DNA of 64,000 bases from Dryomyza anilis (taxonomy: Eukaryota > Arthropoda > Insecta > Diptera > Dryomyzidae), in NCBI GenBank assembly GCA_951804985.1, contig OX638133.1:69198367-69262366 (forward strand), written 5' to 3'. Shown here in pieces: positions 12,557 to 27,000 of the stretch; the first letter of the stretch is position 1; each line of letters begins with the position of its first letter. The position numbers were made by a program, and so were the translations under genes. Under the pieces are notes generated by a model. The model was not told where the DNA came from, made no database searches, and worked only from the letters and a program-made list of their open reading frames with translations.

Positions 12557-13728
12557 CTAGCTGGACCCGTACACGACTCGTGCCAAGATTTTGTGAATTC
12601 AAAGATATGGAGCGATTTAATTAATATAAAAACATTTTTATTATTTATATCATGGACCCATGCTTCACTGTGGACGTCTTTTTATTGGTTTTATAAATGT
12701 AGTAAACAAAACATAAATAATTCTCCGCTAAAACAGCTTTTCTCATATACAATTCTTTCTCAGATTCCCCATAGATTTCACCCAGTAGAAATCTTCCCCG
12801 TAAAATTCTTCCGCATATAACGCTTTCCCGTAGAATTCTTCCCGGTAGAATGGTTCCCGGTAGAACTATTTCCCGTAGAATTCTTCCCCGTAGAGTTTTT
12901 CCCAGTAGAAGTTTTAGTGTGGTGGGTTTTAATGTGGTGAGTTTCGGTGTGCTGAGTTTATGTGTAGTGAATTATGGTGTGGTGAGTTTAAGTATAATGA
13001 GTTTTAGTATGGTGAGTTTTGGTGTGGTGAGTTTTAGTGTGGTGAGTTTTAGTGTGGTGAGTTTTTGTGTGGTAAATTGTAGTGTAGTGAGTTTTAGTGT
13101 GGTGAATTATAATGTGGAGGGTTTTATTGTGGTGAGTTTTAGTGTGATGAATTTTAATGTGATGAATTTTATAGTGGTGAGTTTTAGTGTGGTGAATTTT
13201 AGTGCAGTGAGTTTTAGTGTGAAGAATTATAGTGTGGTGGGTTTTAGTGTGGTGAATTTTAGAGTGAATTTTAGTGTGGCGAGTTTTAGTGTGGAGAGTT
13301 TTAGTCTGGTGAATTTTAGTGTGGTTAATTTTATTGTGGTGAGTTTTAGTGTGGTGAATTATAGTGTGGTGGGTTTTAGTGTAGTGAAATTTAGTGTGGT
13401 GAGTTTTAGTGTGGTGAGTTTTAGTATGGTGAGTTTTAGTGTCGTGAAATTTAAGTGTGGTGAGTTTTAGTGTGGTGAGTTTTAGTGTGGTGGGTTTTAG
13501 TGTGGAGATTTTATTGTGATGAGTTTTAGTGTGGTGAGTTTTAATATTGAAATTTAGGTTGGGAGGTGCCACGCCTCTTTGTTCAATCCCGCTCATGTAT
13601 AGCCTATCATTCCTTCCAGACCATACCACATCTGTGGTAAAAATTTAAAGAACATCGGATCAGCCGTTTAGACGGAGAAGCGGAACAAACGTACAAACGT
13701 ACAAACAGATTTATTATATTAATAGGAT
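12557..13728 (+). mobile_element. CTAGCTGGACCCG-type dispersed element with tandem interior
   Basis: It starts CTAGCTGGACCCGT (12557), as does the minus-strand element at about 25149-25842 (TAGCTGGACCCGTGC). The 3' part (13559-13728) contains 'gggaggtgccacgcctc..tcaatcccgctc', which matches the tandem units of that second element, then 'gatcagccgtttagacggag', repeated 'cgtacaaa' and an AT-rich end near 'attaatagga'. The interior is an 18-bp-type array (12779-12910) followed by a 15-bp minisatellite. No ORF other than the repeat is present; a non-autonomous element of a family I cannot name. Confidence 0.6.
12911..13545. repeat. 15-bp minisatellite (GTTTTAGTGTGGTGA)n
   Basis: About 42 degenerate copies of a 15-bp unit. 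Because 15 is a multiple of three and the unit lacks stops, long ORFs run on both strands (VVSFS-type repeats on plus, KTHHT-type on minus); these are by-products of the repeat. Variant units include GTGGTGAATTTTA and GTGGTGGGTTTTA. Confidence 0.9.
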
Positions 13729-13984
13729 ACTTCCTAAAAATAAGAAAAGTGTTTCCCACAAATATTTATGTATTTACCACAAATACGTAAAGTGTTTCCC
13801 ACAAATATTTTAAGTGTTTCTCACAAACACGAAAAGTATTTTCCACAAATATTTGAAAATTTGCCACAAATTGGGTTTTTACGCGACATGTCGAATAATA
13901 TAGAATTCCAGGGTACACGGATAGAAAACATTTGTTGTATTACGAATGAAGTGTAATTATATTATTTTTCAGATTGTAATAATA

Positions 13985-14484
13985 ACCAGGGCAAGTTTTT
14001 TTTGGCTTTTGCCAGAAAATGCCATTTTTTCAATTATTTTGTAAATTTGCCAATTTTTATGTACTTTGCCTTAAAATGCCTTTTTTACACTCTGGCAAAC
14101 CTTTTTTAAATATTATTTTCGATTTTCTGGTTGTATTAAAAAACTATATGACGTCCTTTTCTTGTGTACTTATTTTAGTATGTTCTTAATTTTGTGAATC
14201 AAATTAACGAAATAATTATTAGACCATGTAACAGAGAAATCTATGATGTCAACAAAAATAGTTCATTGAAAAATTTTATAAAGTTTTTTTTTGCCATTTT
14301 CGACTATTTGTGTGCCATTTTTGACATTTTCGTAATTTTTTACTATTTTTGTGCAATTTTTTTTACTATTTTTGTGATATTTTTTGCGTTTTTTTGCCTA
14401 TTTTTGTGCCATTTTTACTGTTTTTTGTGCCATTTTTCCCACCATTTTTAACTATATTTTGCGCAAAAAAAAACTTGCCCTGGT
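13985..14484. mobile_element. 500-bp element with ACCAGGGCAAGTTTTTTTT ends
   Basis: ACCAGGGCAAGTTTTTTTT (from 13985) and AAAAAAAACTTGCCCTGGT (to 14484) are inverted termini. The interior, especially 14280-14460, is a strongly pyrimidine-rich array of degenerate 'tttgtgccatttt' words on the plus strand. No coding capacity. A target duplication is not clear. Confidence 0.65.
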
Positions 14485-17400
14485 AAAAACATATTACTAT
14501 GTGTAAATATTTTTTATATTCCCCAGCAGAATCTGTCAAACTAACCATAAATATATTACAATACAAACATAAAATTTTAATTCCATTTGAATATACTATT
14601 TCTTGGCTGTTTAACCAAGTAAGTTATCGACAGAAGTTGGCAACGTTGCGCTGCATTTTCTATCTATGTCTCTTTTGTCATCATTTAAAGTATGCAATGA
14701 ACATTTTAAACATACTGATGTTCGCAAACAAACAACAAAATGAAATTAGATGTAAATAAAAGTATTCTTGAAACAATATTATTATATACGAAGTAGACAC
14801 TCGGTGACCGCCATTTGTTACTGCCCAGGGATGATATTTGAAAATATCGATATTGTAACTTATCGTAAAATTATTGTACTAAATGGAACCAAATTGTACT
14901 TCTTTTTCATAAATTTAAATATCTTTTTTCTATAGGTGCCGATTTTTATATAGAGGCAAGGGATATTCATTTCCATGTTTACCCTTTTTTTTTTTAAATA
15001 TACTGATATACCGGATTTAGGTTTTTGTATTAATGAATATGGACGAAAAGGCCTATTTTTAAAAAAAAAAAATTATTTTCTTCCATTTAGACCTAGGATC
15101 TAAACAAAATAAACATTTTTTGACAAAAATGAAATGTTTGTACGTGCGTTAAAAAAGTGTCAATAGCTCCATAATTTCCTATCACGTGACCGGTTGTAAA
15201 GGGGACTTATCGCTGTTTTAGTTCAAAGGTATGTTCTGTGACCGGTACCATAGGTACCGAATAAGGACAAAATCTTGAAGACCAGTTCTGTGATAGGTCT
15301 AAAGGTCTGTATGAGGTGGTTATTAGCCCTCCCTAGGACAACGCCAAGCCGGTTGGCTTCATATAAAAATACAGACTTGGACCAGTTCACAATCGCCGAG
15401 GAACCAGTCACGTACTAGTCTAATACCAGTTCGTTTCCCCGCAGTAAATTGTACTAAAATGGTCTGCAGAGTACTTGCGTACTTTTGATATTGAAATTGT
15501 ACTGAAAAAAGTACAATTGTACTGAAAAAATCATCACTGCTACTGCCTACTTGTCTTTTGTTGTTCGTTGAGAAAAGGTGTTGTAAATTAAAAAATATAC
15601 AAATTGTGTTACAAAAAGTACAAATAGTAACATCTAATATAATAGTATATAATTTAATAGTGCAGTATATAATTAAATTGTTCTGGAATGTTTTTCTAAA
15701 AATACTATGAAAATCCGACACTGATTTTTCATCAAAAAAAACACTACTAAAAAATCATTGCTTCTATTTTCAGAATTCGGCATGTTTTTAACAAAAGCCT
15801 CCGCGAATTCCTTGCCTACGCTATGTGCTGTACTGACGTTGTACTGAAACTGTTCCAAACACAAAGCGAGCCTGGATTGTCTGGCAATTGTCGATTCATT
15901 GATGTTGTCACTTGTACTTAAATCAATTATTTATTTATGCATTTCATAATTTGTATATGAATTCAAATATTATAAATTCCAACTGTGTATGTTTAAAGAT
16001 TTTTAATAAAAATGAATAAAAAAATCAAAAAAAAATATTTTATTTTCAGGAAAAAAAAGAGCTATTCCAAACATAATTTTGCAGACATTACATATATCTT
16101 TGGAGCTTTATGGAAACAAAAGTAATATTGCATTGCCAAACATTATTATAATACCAGCCAAACATATTTTTGTTTTTGTTCAAACGTATTTATGTTCAGA
16201 ATGAATAATTTTTGGAGTTCTTGCAAACATAAAAAACCTAAATTTGGTGTTAATATTTTTTTTACACAATATTCATTTCTTCCATTTCTTAAATAACATT
16301 TTATTTGTATTTATATTATATAATTATAAACATAAACTATTTTTTTTTATTACACATATTTTACTTAAACTTAATTATTTTATTTCCATCTATTGTTCCT
16401 GTTTTGATCACATCGAATTACCGATTAATTGGATATTTCACAAACAGTCACCATTTGGTATTAAAAGTGATTGGCGGTCTTTAAACAAATTCATCCACCA
16501 AAAAGAATTTATGAACTATATGAAAAGTATTAATGTGAGTGTTACTGAGTGCTAAAAGTAAGCAGTGTTGTTATTTATTTGTAATCCAAAACAAAAATAT
16601 AATAAAAGCGTTGTCATTTTCTATTTCTATTATTTTTAAATTCGTTGTCACCCACGAATATCCAAGTACATATAATTCAAAGAACCTTTTTTGGCGTTGG
16701 CTGTGTTAAATAGCAGAAATTTCATATATACATATTGTAATATCTGATGAAATATATCTGTTTCTACAGAAACATTAATATAATCAATTCATATAAATCC
16801 GCGATTAAAGCAATGTATGTTTAAATATCGTATAATATATTTTAATCTGAACAAAATAATAATACAATTCAATTCTAATGTAATTAGATTTTATTCCTAG
16901 TATTTATATGGTGATTTCGAATTGCGTTATAATTGCATTCAAGCATATTTAAAGAAATCTTTTCAATCGTGAAGATTTTTCATTTTTCAAATTCACCCAT
17001 TTGTTTAGTCAAATTGGTGAATTTGGCACAGTTTTGGCACAGTATACTTGAGGGAACTTAAAAAAAAAATCAAAAATTACACATTCGCCCTTTTGGCATG
17101 ATAGTGACGGTATTATTCCAAATATTTATATGGTGATTTTGAATTACCTACTTTATAATTACATTGAAGCATATTTAAATTATTTCTATAAACTAGATTT
17201 CTATAAACCAGAACGATGAAGCTTAGAATCCTTGATATATGCAATGCTCAAAATCTAATATTATTTTTTTAAACTTTCGCCTAGTTCCAAAATACTGGCG
17301 TGGAGCTAAACATTTTAATGTTTTCTTATTTTAAATTGACAATCATGAGCTTGGTTTATTCAATTACTATGTCAGAATAAGTTAATATTAGTGAACAAAA

Positions 17401-18039
17401 TGTTTACATCAAGGCTAAAGAGCGATATTACCTACTCTTCTCCATCCTTGATACTGCTCTAAAATTCATAACTCCATTATTGCCCCCACTTCATGGGCAC
17501 AGCAGAACATGTAGGATTTTCAAGTCCGACGAGTGCTATTAAAAGGCCATTAATGCGTTTAGTTTTAGAGGCATATTTGTGTTTTGAACATGAGTTTACT
17601 TAATAACGAAATTGATAACATGTTCGACTTAAAAAATGCGACTAAAATATGAAATATTTTGGCATTTGAACTAAAACGCTGTTTACGAAGGGAAAATACA
17701 ATTCCATTTCATTTGTTGTATTAAATATTAATGTTAATAATTTTGTAATTGCTTGCGACAGAACGAACCATGGAAAATTTTGGCAGATGAACCAGCAACC
17801 AAGGACTTTGGAAAGTACGGAATATGTATTTAGGTAACATATAATATTCGCATTTATTTGTTAAGTTGATTAAATGTAGATTTAATGCACAAATGGAATG
17901 ACAAAAAGCATGCTGAAATAAAATATATATTTTTTTATTTTTAAAGATACTTTTGAAAAATAAAAAGCTTTTATTTAAGCAACTACAATAGAAATAAAAA
18001 AGATGCTCATTTTCTTAAGTCACCCTCAACATGGGCCGT
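14485..18039. other. Intergenic AT-rich DNA with a direct repeat
   Basis: No gene is recognised. Words of the type 'gaccggt/accagt' cluster at 15180-15470. A roughly 60-bp direct repeat occurs at about 16903-16955 and 17117-17177 ('atttatatggtgatttcgaatt' type, then 'attcaagcatatttaaa'). Otherwise only short ORFs and A/T runs. Confidence 0.4.
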
Positions 18040-18640
18040 TTTGGTGGAAATTAAATTTTCTTAGGCTTCAATTAATCATTTTTCAAAGTGTCTCAGCGCC
18101 AAGCCAAGATGAAGAATATGCCTGCTATGTCCTGCACAGGACATCCCCCCTTTTTTTTTGTTAATTTTTAAAATAGCACCGCCCAACCATCCGAAGAACA
18201 CGGTACCCCGTCCACCGCGCAACAGCCCATTGTACATAACTACTTGAGATGAATAATTAATACCTTTAAAACTCGGCACACGCGAAGCACTTCAAACATT
18301 AATTCTTTTAAAAAATTCTTAACAAAAATACAACGAAAAAAACGCGTTATTGTGCCCAAAAAAAACACCCCTTCGCAACTTAATGGACACCCATTCAGTC
18401 ATTCATTCATTCATTTTGTGTTAGTGGGAGTGGGGAGAACCAGGAGGTGTTGGTTTCCTTGGTGCCGAAGAATATTCGCGCGCACGAGGATTCATCACAT
18501 TCCTGTGTAGTCGCCTTTATTTCACCGGTCCGATGGTCCATTCATTTGGGTGGCACAATACTTTGTGCCCTAGTCTCAGGTACTACCGCGGCTGCTAAAC
18601 ACCACCCTAATGCGACATTCGCGTCTTAAACCTGGACAGG
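18040..18640. other. Higher-complexity non-coding island
   Basis: GC-richer sequence with short ORFs only; CATT repeats at about 18395-18416. No domain or element end is recognised. It could be regulatory. The following 18640-19045 shows nothing notable. Confidence 0.3.
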
Positions 18641-19045
18641 CTGTCTTGGCGGCCATCATAGGACTACAAAGCATTAGAAGAAGAAGCAGAAGAATAAGCG
18701 TTGGAAGCTTAGCGAAATTATTTTAATGGCCACTTCGTTCTCTTGTGTTTCTTTTTTTTTGTTTTCATTTTCTGCTCTTTACGCGAATACGCAACATTTT
18801 TTAATGGAAATTTTACATCGTTACGCACTCGCCATTACGTTGCGTTCTATTGGAATGAATTTCAAGTGAAAATCGCCGTGTTTTTCATGGTTCATGTTTT
18901 TAAAGGTGTTTCGAATGCGTTGGACAGTGGACCAGTAACACATTGTAATAGATCAGAAAAACGACCATGGGACGTCAAAATTCGCGTTTTTGTAACCAAA
19001 TTGACAACTTGAAAATTGAATTCAAATAACGTCTCCCAAATGACA

Positions 19046-19490
19046 TACACTAAAAACATTGGGTATAACATCCGTTAGAAAATTTAATTACTATTTAAAC
19101 AAACCATCGACTACATTCAAAACAAAATATAATTAAAATACACGAAATCGTTCGTGAAATTTACGAAAATATTCGTAAAATTTATCGACGAAATATTTAA
19201 AAAAAACTAAAGAACGAAAACCCTTGGAAAGAACCTTCGTAAATTTATAATTTGTGTATTTTACGAAAGAATTCTTAGATTTTATCGTACATAATACGAA
19301 ATATTGTTATTTTTATTCGTAATTTATTTTATATGTGTGTACGTTTTGTAGGAATTTTACGAATAATTCGTAAAATACACGAATGGTTGTTTTAAAAAAA
19401 CTGACATTGAAAATTACGATCGTTCATAAAATATGCAATGATTTGACTCAAAAAGAACTTACACATAAGACATTTTAAAACTGTTTGTAT
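19046..19490. repeat. TTCGTAAATTTACGAA word-repeat element
   Basis: Starts near 'acactaaaaacattggg' and contains many degenerate copies of CGTAAA/TTTACG, for example 'acgaaaatattcgtaaaatt'. The same word fills 37983-38842, where the element ends 'tttttttagtgt'. The right boundary here is uncertain. Confidence 0.5.
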
Positions 19491-19783
19491 CAGGGCCGTA
19501 GCCAGCATATTCGTTCGGGGGGTTTTGAAATTGTATATTAATTTTTGAGATAGAGTTCCAGAAAATATATCCGCGCATACAAATTAATTCTTTTTCATTT
19601 TTATTCATTCGTATTATGTATTTTCAAATCAATAATTTATTTTGGAATATTCACGACCAAAATAATGACTCTCAATATTTACACGAAAACTAAAATGAAA
19701 AGAAAACGTTTTTTCTTCAAAAACCAAAAAGTAGTGAGGCTACTTAAGAAATTATAAAATTCAAAAACTTCCAAGTAAGTATA

Positions 19784-20098
19784 ATAATAATAATAATAGT
19801 TTGGCACTACAGTCCTATAAGAACTTCGGCCGAGCTCTCTCACCATTTTGAGCTGTGCGTGTTATATTTGTACTCAAATTGGTGGGACCTACAGTTTATT
19901 GCCGAATCCGAACGGCGGGTGAGAGCTTTTTCATAGGCAATGATTTTTACTCTCGTAGGTTTGCCATTTACTGACGAGAGGTAGCGCGGTATAGAAAAAT
20001 GTTTCTATGAAAAGATGTTGTTAGCCCCAGTCCAGGCTTGAACCGGGGACCTTTCGGCTCGCAGTCCAACGCACTAACCACTGAGCTACCGCGGCTAC
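19784..20098 (-). mobile_element. tRNA-derived SINE, copy 2
   Basis: A complete 315-bp copy in minus orientation. The tRNA-like head with TAGCTCAGTGG (A box) and GGTTCAAGCC (B box) ends at 20098; the (ATT)n tail is at 19784-19798. AAGTATA at 777-783 and 20099-20105 is a 7-bp target duplication. The body contains 'gaacggcgggtgagagc' and 'ccgagctctctcacc' as in the other two copies. Confidence 0.9.
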
Positions 20099-20105
20099 AA
20101 GTATA

Positions 20106-21272
<1,167 letters not shown>

Positions 21273-21355
21273 AAATAATTTGCTATTGAACTGATAAAGT
21301 AAGGATTTTACTTTGTAATACAACATATTTTAATTAAAAAACAAGCAAGTACATA

Positions 21356-21529
21356 CACCCAGAAAAAATACCATACAATTAATAGTCTGTGTACTATCGG
21401 CACCATCGGTAAATTCCATTAAATACTACAAAATACTATCAAATTAAGTATGAGTTTACATGAAAATATGTATTATTTGTATATTATTTAATGCATAACT
21501 GTTCTATTGACCATTTTTTTATCTGAGTG
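21356..21529. mobile_element. 174-bp CACCCAG MITE, TA-flanked
   Basis: Begins CACCCAGAAAAAATACC and ends inversely in TTTTTTTATCTGAGTG; TA flanks both sides (354-355; 530-531). The core shares 'ccattaaatactacaaaatactat' with the copy at 29408-29627. Non-coding. Confidence 0.7.
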
Positions 21530-22620
21530 TACCCGGAAAACCTAAAACACTGAGAGAAAACATACAAAAATCAAAAAGTACTCATAACGTATCAACTAAG
21601 TTGTATTTACCTCCAGTTAAAAAAAAAACATTAAATTTCTGCATACGAGATTTAAAAATAAAATATTCATAAATAAATGTTATCGTCTTATATAAATTAT
21701 TAGTAATTTGTTAATAATAATAGAAGTAGATAGTTTTTTTGGAAATATAAAAAATGTGTTCGTTTGATCGAATGAATAAGGTCATTGAAAAAAATCATAT
21801 GTATTTGATTTACGTATTTGTTATACTATATTCAAGTATTTATATATGTATTCAAAATTTATTAAATATGTACATAGATACATTAGTACAAATGCATTTA
21901 TTTTTACTACATTTTATACATATTTAACTTTTCACAGATTTACTACATACACTCATAAGAAATGTCCCATTAAGTACATAATGACCATTGATCTTATGAT
22001 ATTTTTTTTTCTTTTTAAATCAAAAGTTTTCTAATTAATTTCATAGTTTTCGAAAAATGAAGTACCATAAATTTAATATTTCAATATTATTATTTTTATT
22101 AGACTAATTACTATTGTTTTAATGGTTTCCTCCTATAATATTAAACGTTGCTTAAAAAACATAAAAACGTCATAAATTTTTAGGAAATGTAATTCGACTA
22201 TGCCATAAAATTAATAATATGTATCATTAATTATTTACAGGTCTTTCTTATTGTAATTAAAAGAGCACATTATATTATTTATGGTACAACAACACATAGT
22301 ATTAACAGTTTCAATATTACTGAACTAATGGAACGCATCCTATTGACCAATTTTAATAGTATAAATTATTGTTCTTCTATTGAAATACTATTAATGACTA
22401 CGATTTTTTCTGGGACTATGCATTTACACGTGTATAACAAATATTTTTCCTAATGATGATGATGGAAGCATAACTCTATATACAACATATATCATCATCA
22501 GTTCTGACGACTCAAAGAAATCACAAGCACTTAAGTGTCGTTTCTCACCTGTACCAAATATGTATAATATGCGATAAAATACATTGTGTAGTAAAATCAA
22601 GTCAAAAAAATACACATGTA
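21530..22620. other. AT-rich DNA with a possible MITE remnant
   Basis: Near 22330-22415 'ctattgaccaattttaatagt' and 'cgattttttctgggactat' resemble the right end of the CACCCAG MITE family; a left end is not found. No gene. Confidence 0.35.
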
Positions 22621-22837
22621 AAGGGTTTTTCAATAAGAGCGCTACAAAAGTTTTTTTCACGAGCCAACAATGAGTCGAAATTATTAAAAATTACTACCGA
22701 AATTCGAATTCGTATATCTTTCCATCATGAAATGACAAACCTTACTGAAGAGAAATGTCAAAAGAGCGGCAAGAAATATGGCGTCGTTTGCTGTCCCTGT
22801 CGCTCTACTTTTGTAGCGTCCCTGTTGAAAAACCCTT
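22621..22837. mobile_element. 217-bp Tc1/mariner-type MITE
   Basis: Termini AAGGGTTTTTCAATAAGAGC (22621) and the inverse GTCCCTGTTGAAAAACCCTT (22837) form roughly 30-bp imperfect TIRs that also share GCTACAAAAG/CTTTTGTAGC. TA dinucleotides flank both ends (22619-22620; 22838-22839), the target duplication of Tc1/mariner transposition. The core has no ORF. Confidence 0.8.
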
Positions 22838-23978
22838 TATTTAAAACATTAAAAATGTTGTAGAACTACGCAATAAATTTGACTATATAAATTGTTGAAG
22901 TTAGTGTAAAAATCAAATTATTCTTAAATTTCAATTAAATCATCCTACTTTAATATTAATATATTTTTTTTTTTTAAAGTGTCACAGCTTAAATATATTG
23001 TTAACTACAAAAAATGTATTCTCACTGTATTCTTTTAACTTGACAGACTTTTATGCCTAAGCTTAAAATATTCTAGAACAAAAGTGGTCACAAAGGATGC
23101 CTGGAAACATGAGTGGGTGGGTTGGTATATAAATGAGTGACGCTCTTGCTCTTGGTAAATTAATAAAAGAAATTAATAACATTAAAATGTGAAGTAAAGA
23201 CGTTTCCAGGGTTTCTTTTGTAGCCACAATGTATTGTTAATGACAGCATAGAAAGATTTTAGGCGCAATAAAAGCTTTTTTAAGTTCATTTTCACCTGGA
23301 CAACAATTTTAAAGTAGGATTAAAAATTAAGAACGAAAATTTCAAAGAGAATTTTATAAAAAAAAACTTCAACAGCTTTCAAGTACATAGACTATTATAT
23401 ATTTTGTTGTTAAAATTCATACATTTCATAATCACTTCAAAAATAAAAAATAAAAAGTTGATTTGTCCGTAGCCTCCAGAAACATAGCCTGACGAAGGTG
23501 ATTAATCAATGAGACACATTTTACATTCACCGGACCAAAAATGTTTGCGCCATTTTATCATGCAAAAGGACGAAAGTCCTGCACGCACGGACTAAGTTTG
23601 ACAGATCAAGTTGAAAACTCGGTCATCAGTTTAAGTTGCGTAGGTTGGTTGGATGGTTGGTTGGTATTCAAAGTGCGACGGGCTCTTTTGTTGCCACAAC
23701 TGGCTTTGTCACAGATTAAAAACTTTTAAATGGAGTTAGACGATAAGCAGAAAAATTAATGTTATTACTGCGTAGTTGAGCGACATGCAGTAAACTGAAC
23801 AAAGCTGCCCACAGCGACACAGGGTGCTGCTAGAATTAAATAACATTTGCAACAATATAACGAAATCGGTTTTATTTTTAAATAAATGCCTAAAAGTATT
23901 AAACTACCATTATTGTATATATACAGTAGAAAGTTTATATTATGTCTACTATCTATATTCTAAAATTACTTTTTTTTT
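22838..23978. other. Intergenic DNA downstream of the takeout-like gene
   Basis: Mostly AT-rich with a higher-complexity patch at about 23470-23730. No gene or element is recognised. Confidence 0.35.
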
Positions 23979-23979
23979 A

Positions 23980-23985
23980 TTTATT
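23980..23985 (-). terminator. Candidate polyadenylation signal, takeout-like gene
   Basis: AATAAA on the minus strand (overlapping a second AATAAA) lies about 105 nt past the stop codon of the takeout-like gene, a usual distance for a fly 3' UTR. Confidence 0.5.
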
Positions 23986-24089
23986 CTTAAAAGTATTTGT
24001 TCTTATTTCTCTAAATTTACATAACACCTGTAGTTGAAAATAGAAAAGTGTCGCATAACGTTCAGCCCGAATGCTTTTTTTAGTTAGCA

Positions 24090-27000
24090 TTAATTAGGCG
24101 GAAACATTTCGTCGAACGTTGCCGTCTCCAATATTCTATTGGCCACATCCAGAAACTTCTGCGATAGTCCTTTCTCGAGACCTGGAATAATCTCATTCAG
24201 GTATAGCTCCTGATTGTCGTTGATGATGGTGTTGCCCACCTCGCCGAGTGTCTTGTCGCCGTTAAAGAGATTCTCCAGATGCAGCTTCATGTTGCTCACA
24301 TTCAATCGTATGGGCATCTTCGTGAACTTGACGTATTCTATGCCATCCTTAAGGTACCGAGTGCCGCGCATTTTCACAAAGGCCTTGGCGTTCTCTACAA
24401 ATATGTCAGAAGATTTTAAATAGAAACATATTTAGAAATACTCGATGTACATCAATATGATGAATTGATTTATAAATATCAAAAATTTGTCTACCAACTA
24501 GAAAACTAGAACGCGTTCCGTTCCTTATATATATAAACTTATTCATAATATCGAACATCATAGTACAGAACGAAAAATTCAATACAATGAATTTGGTGAA
24601 TTTGTTAATTATACTTATGAATATAATATTCAATATGATGAATATTGTTGAACTATTTTTTTTTAAATACATTTGTATTACGAATTTTTCAAAAGATTTT
24701 TTTTTAGAAAATCATTCGAAAAAAAAGTGTTCTAAAAGAAAAAAAAAATTTTTTCAAAGAAAATAAATATCCTAGAAAAAAAATTCGAAATTAATTTTTT
24801 GTCCGGAAAAATGTAACCTACAAATTTTTTTTTCAAAAAAAAAATGTTTATTTTCGAAAAAAAAATATTCTTTTTTTTAACTATATTTTTTATAAATATA
24901 ACTTTTTATTAATAAAAAGTTGTAATTATAAATAAACATTTTACTAATTTATGCATGTCGAGCAAGCATTATTTAAGAACATACATTAACTACTTGAGAA
25001 CTGAAAAGTATGGCAAAAAATTAACGAAAAATTAATATTTGATTGAAATTTTGTTCGATGAAAAACATTCTTTAATATGATGTACATATACGTTGTATTT
25101 TATCTATTTATTCATTAATATGATAAACTTCTTTACCTTTTTTACAAATGTGGGCGGAATTGCACAAAAGGGCGTGTCCCTTTCCATATGACTAAAACTA
25201 TAAAAATGTTCTGACTTCTGACTTACTAAGATTAGAGTTATATAAATCGAAACTAAGGTTTATATTACAAACTCCAATCGTCACGTAGAATGTGAGCGGG
25301 ATTGGATTAAAGGGCGTGGCACCTCCCATATAACCAAAACTTTAAAATTACTGTAACTCCAGACATGTTAAGAGTTGAGTTATAATAATGAAAACAAATG
25401 TTCATATTTAAAACTCCAATCGTCACGTGGAATATGGGCGGGATTGCACAACGGGGCGTGACATCTCTCATATAACCAAAACTTTAAATTTTCTATAACT
25501 CTTTACTTACTAAGACCAGAGTTATAAAAATTAAAACAAAAGATTATATTAAACATTGTAATAGTCACTTAGAATGTGGACGGAATGGGACAATGGGGCG
25601 TGGCACTTCCCATATAACTAAAAATGGTATCAGCTGACTTACTAAGAGCAGAGTTGTACAAATCGAAACGAAATATCATTTTAAAATGTTTAATAGTAAA
25701 ATAGAATGTGGGCGGGAAAAATAGTGACGAGGCTTGCACTAAAAAGGGAAAAAGAGGCGTAAATGTATCCACACTTTATAAACGATATATTTTTGCAATT
25801 ACAAAAACTTAGCACGGGCGCAGCTGTGCACGGGTCCAGCTAATATTTGAATAAAAATCCGAAAAAATGATCTCAACAAATCGAAAAAATGTTTCATTAA
25901 TTCCATAATACATTAATTCCATATAATCGCGGTTGCTGGTTTTGACAGGTTACTTTGTTTTTTTTTTTCTTTAACGTAATGTTTTTAAGAAAATTGCTGT
26001 CTAAATTTATGTCCTTTTCATTCACTTTTTAGAATAAAAAATATATATTTCCTTACACAACCTAGTTTTCCAAAAACATTTAAACGCAGTTTTTCTTATC
26101 ATTATCAGACTAATTTCAATATACCAAAAAATACTAATATTCCGATATATTTCAAGATATTTGAATCTGAACTCGAAGATATCTAATTTTTAAGACTATT
26201 TTTGGAAGTTTAACATTTCGGATCTAATGAGAAATAAGATTATTATATATGTTTATGTTGGTCATAGTTCAAACTAACGATCAAAATACTAACTTTGTTC
26301 CATCAGTTCTAAACTTTACAATGTCAAAAACTGTTACAATTTATAAAAAATTTAAAATACTTCTATATTTTACACACACTCAAAATAAACATTCTACAAC
26401 AGTAGCAAAACAGGTTGTTAAAATAGCAAAAATGTTTGCTGAACGAGAAAAACACCAGGTTTTGCTGAAACAGCATACGAAAGTTTATTGTTCTGAAAAA
26501 CTTTTTCTTTTGGTAGACAAAGTTGTTATCCAATTGTTTTGCTCTCAACTTCAATTCATATAAAAAACTTTGTTTTTTTAGTATTTAAATATTTTGTATA
26601 TTTGTTTTATATTTTTACTTTTTATATATGTACATTTTCGATTATTTTTTTTTTTGTTTTACGACCTCTTTATAATTGTAAGATATTTTCCTAACGTGCT
26701 CAAGGTCCAGTCAGTACAAATTGGGTGTTTCGTACCAACAAACATTTTCTTTACATAATCTATTTTATTTTACTTTTCCCTTCATACGCAGTCACATTTC
26801 CCAAACGATTGCACCCCTGCAATGTAATTACGTGGAAAAAATATTGGTTTTATTTCAATTATTTTTCAAAAAACAGTCTACGAATTATAGACGCAGCGTG
26901 CAAAAATGCATCGTGTCAATGCCGCCATCTTGTTAATGTGCGCTACACTAGCGATATGCTTAGCAGGGACACGACCCGTTCTTGTACAAATAAAATAAAT

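Noticed and set aside
12911..13545. CRISPR-like array
   Set aside because: Units are adjoining with no spacers, in a eukaryotic genome; it is a minisatellite.
12850..13629. 206-codon plus and 213-codon minus ORFs
   Set aside because: They arise from the 15-bp minisatellite, whose length is a multiple of three; open on both strands with no unique protein sequence.
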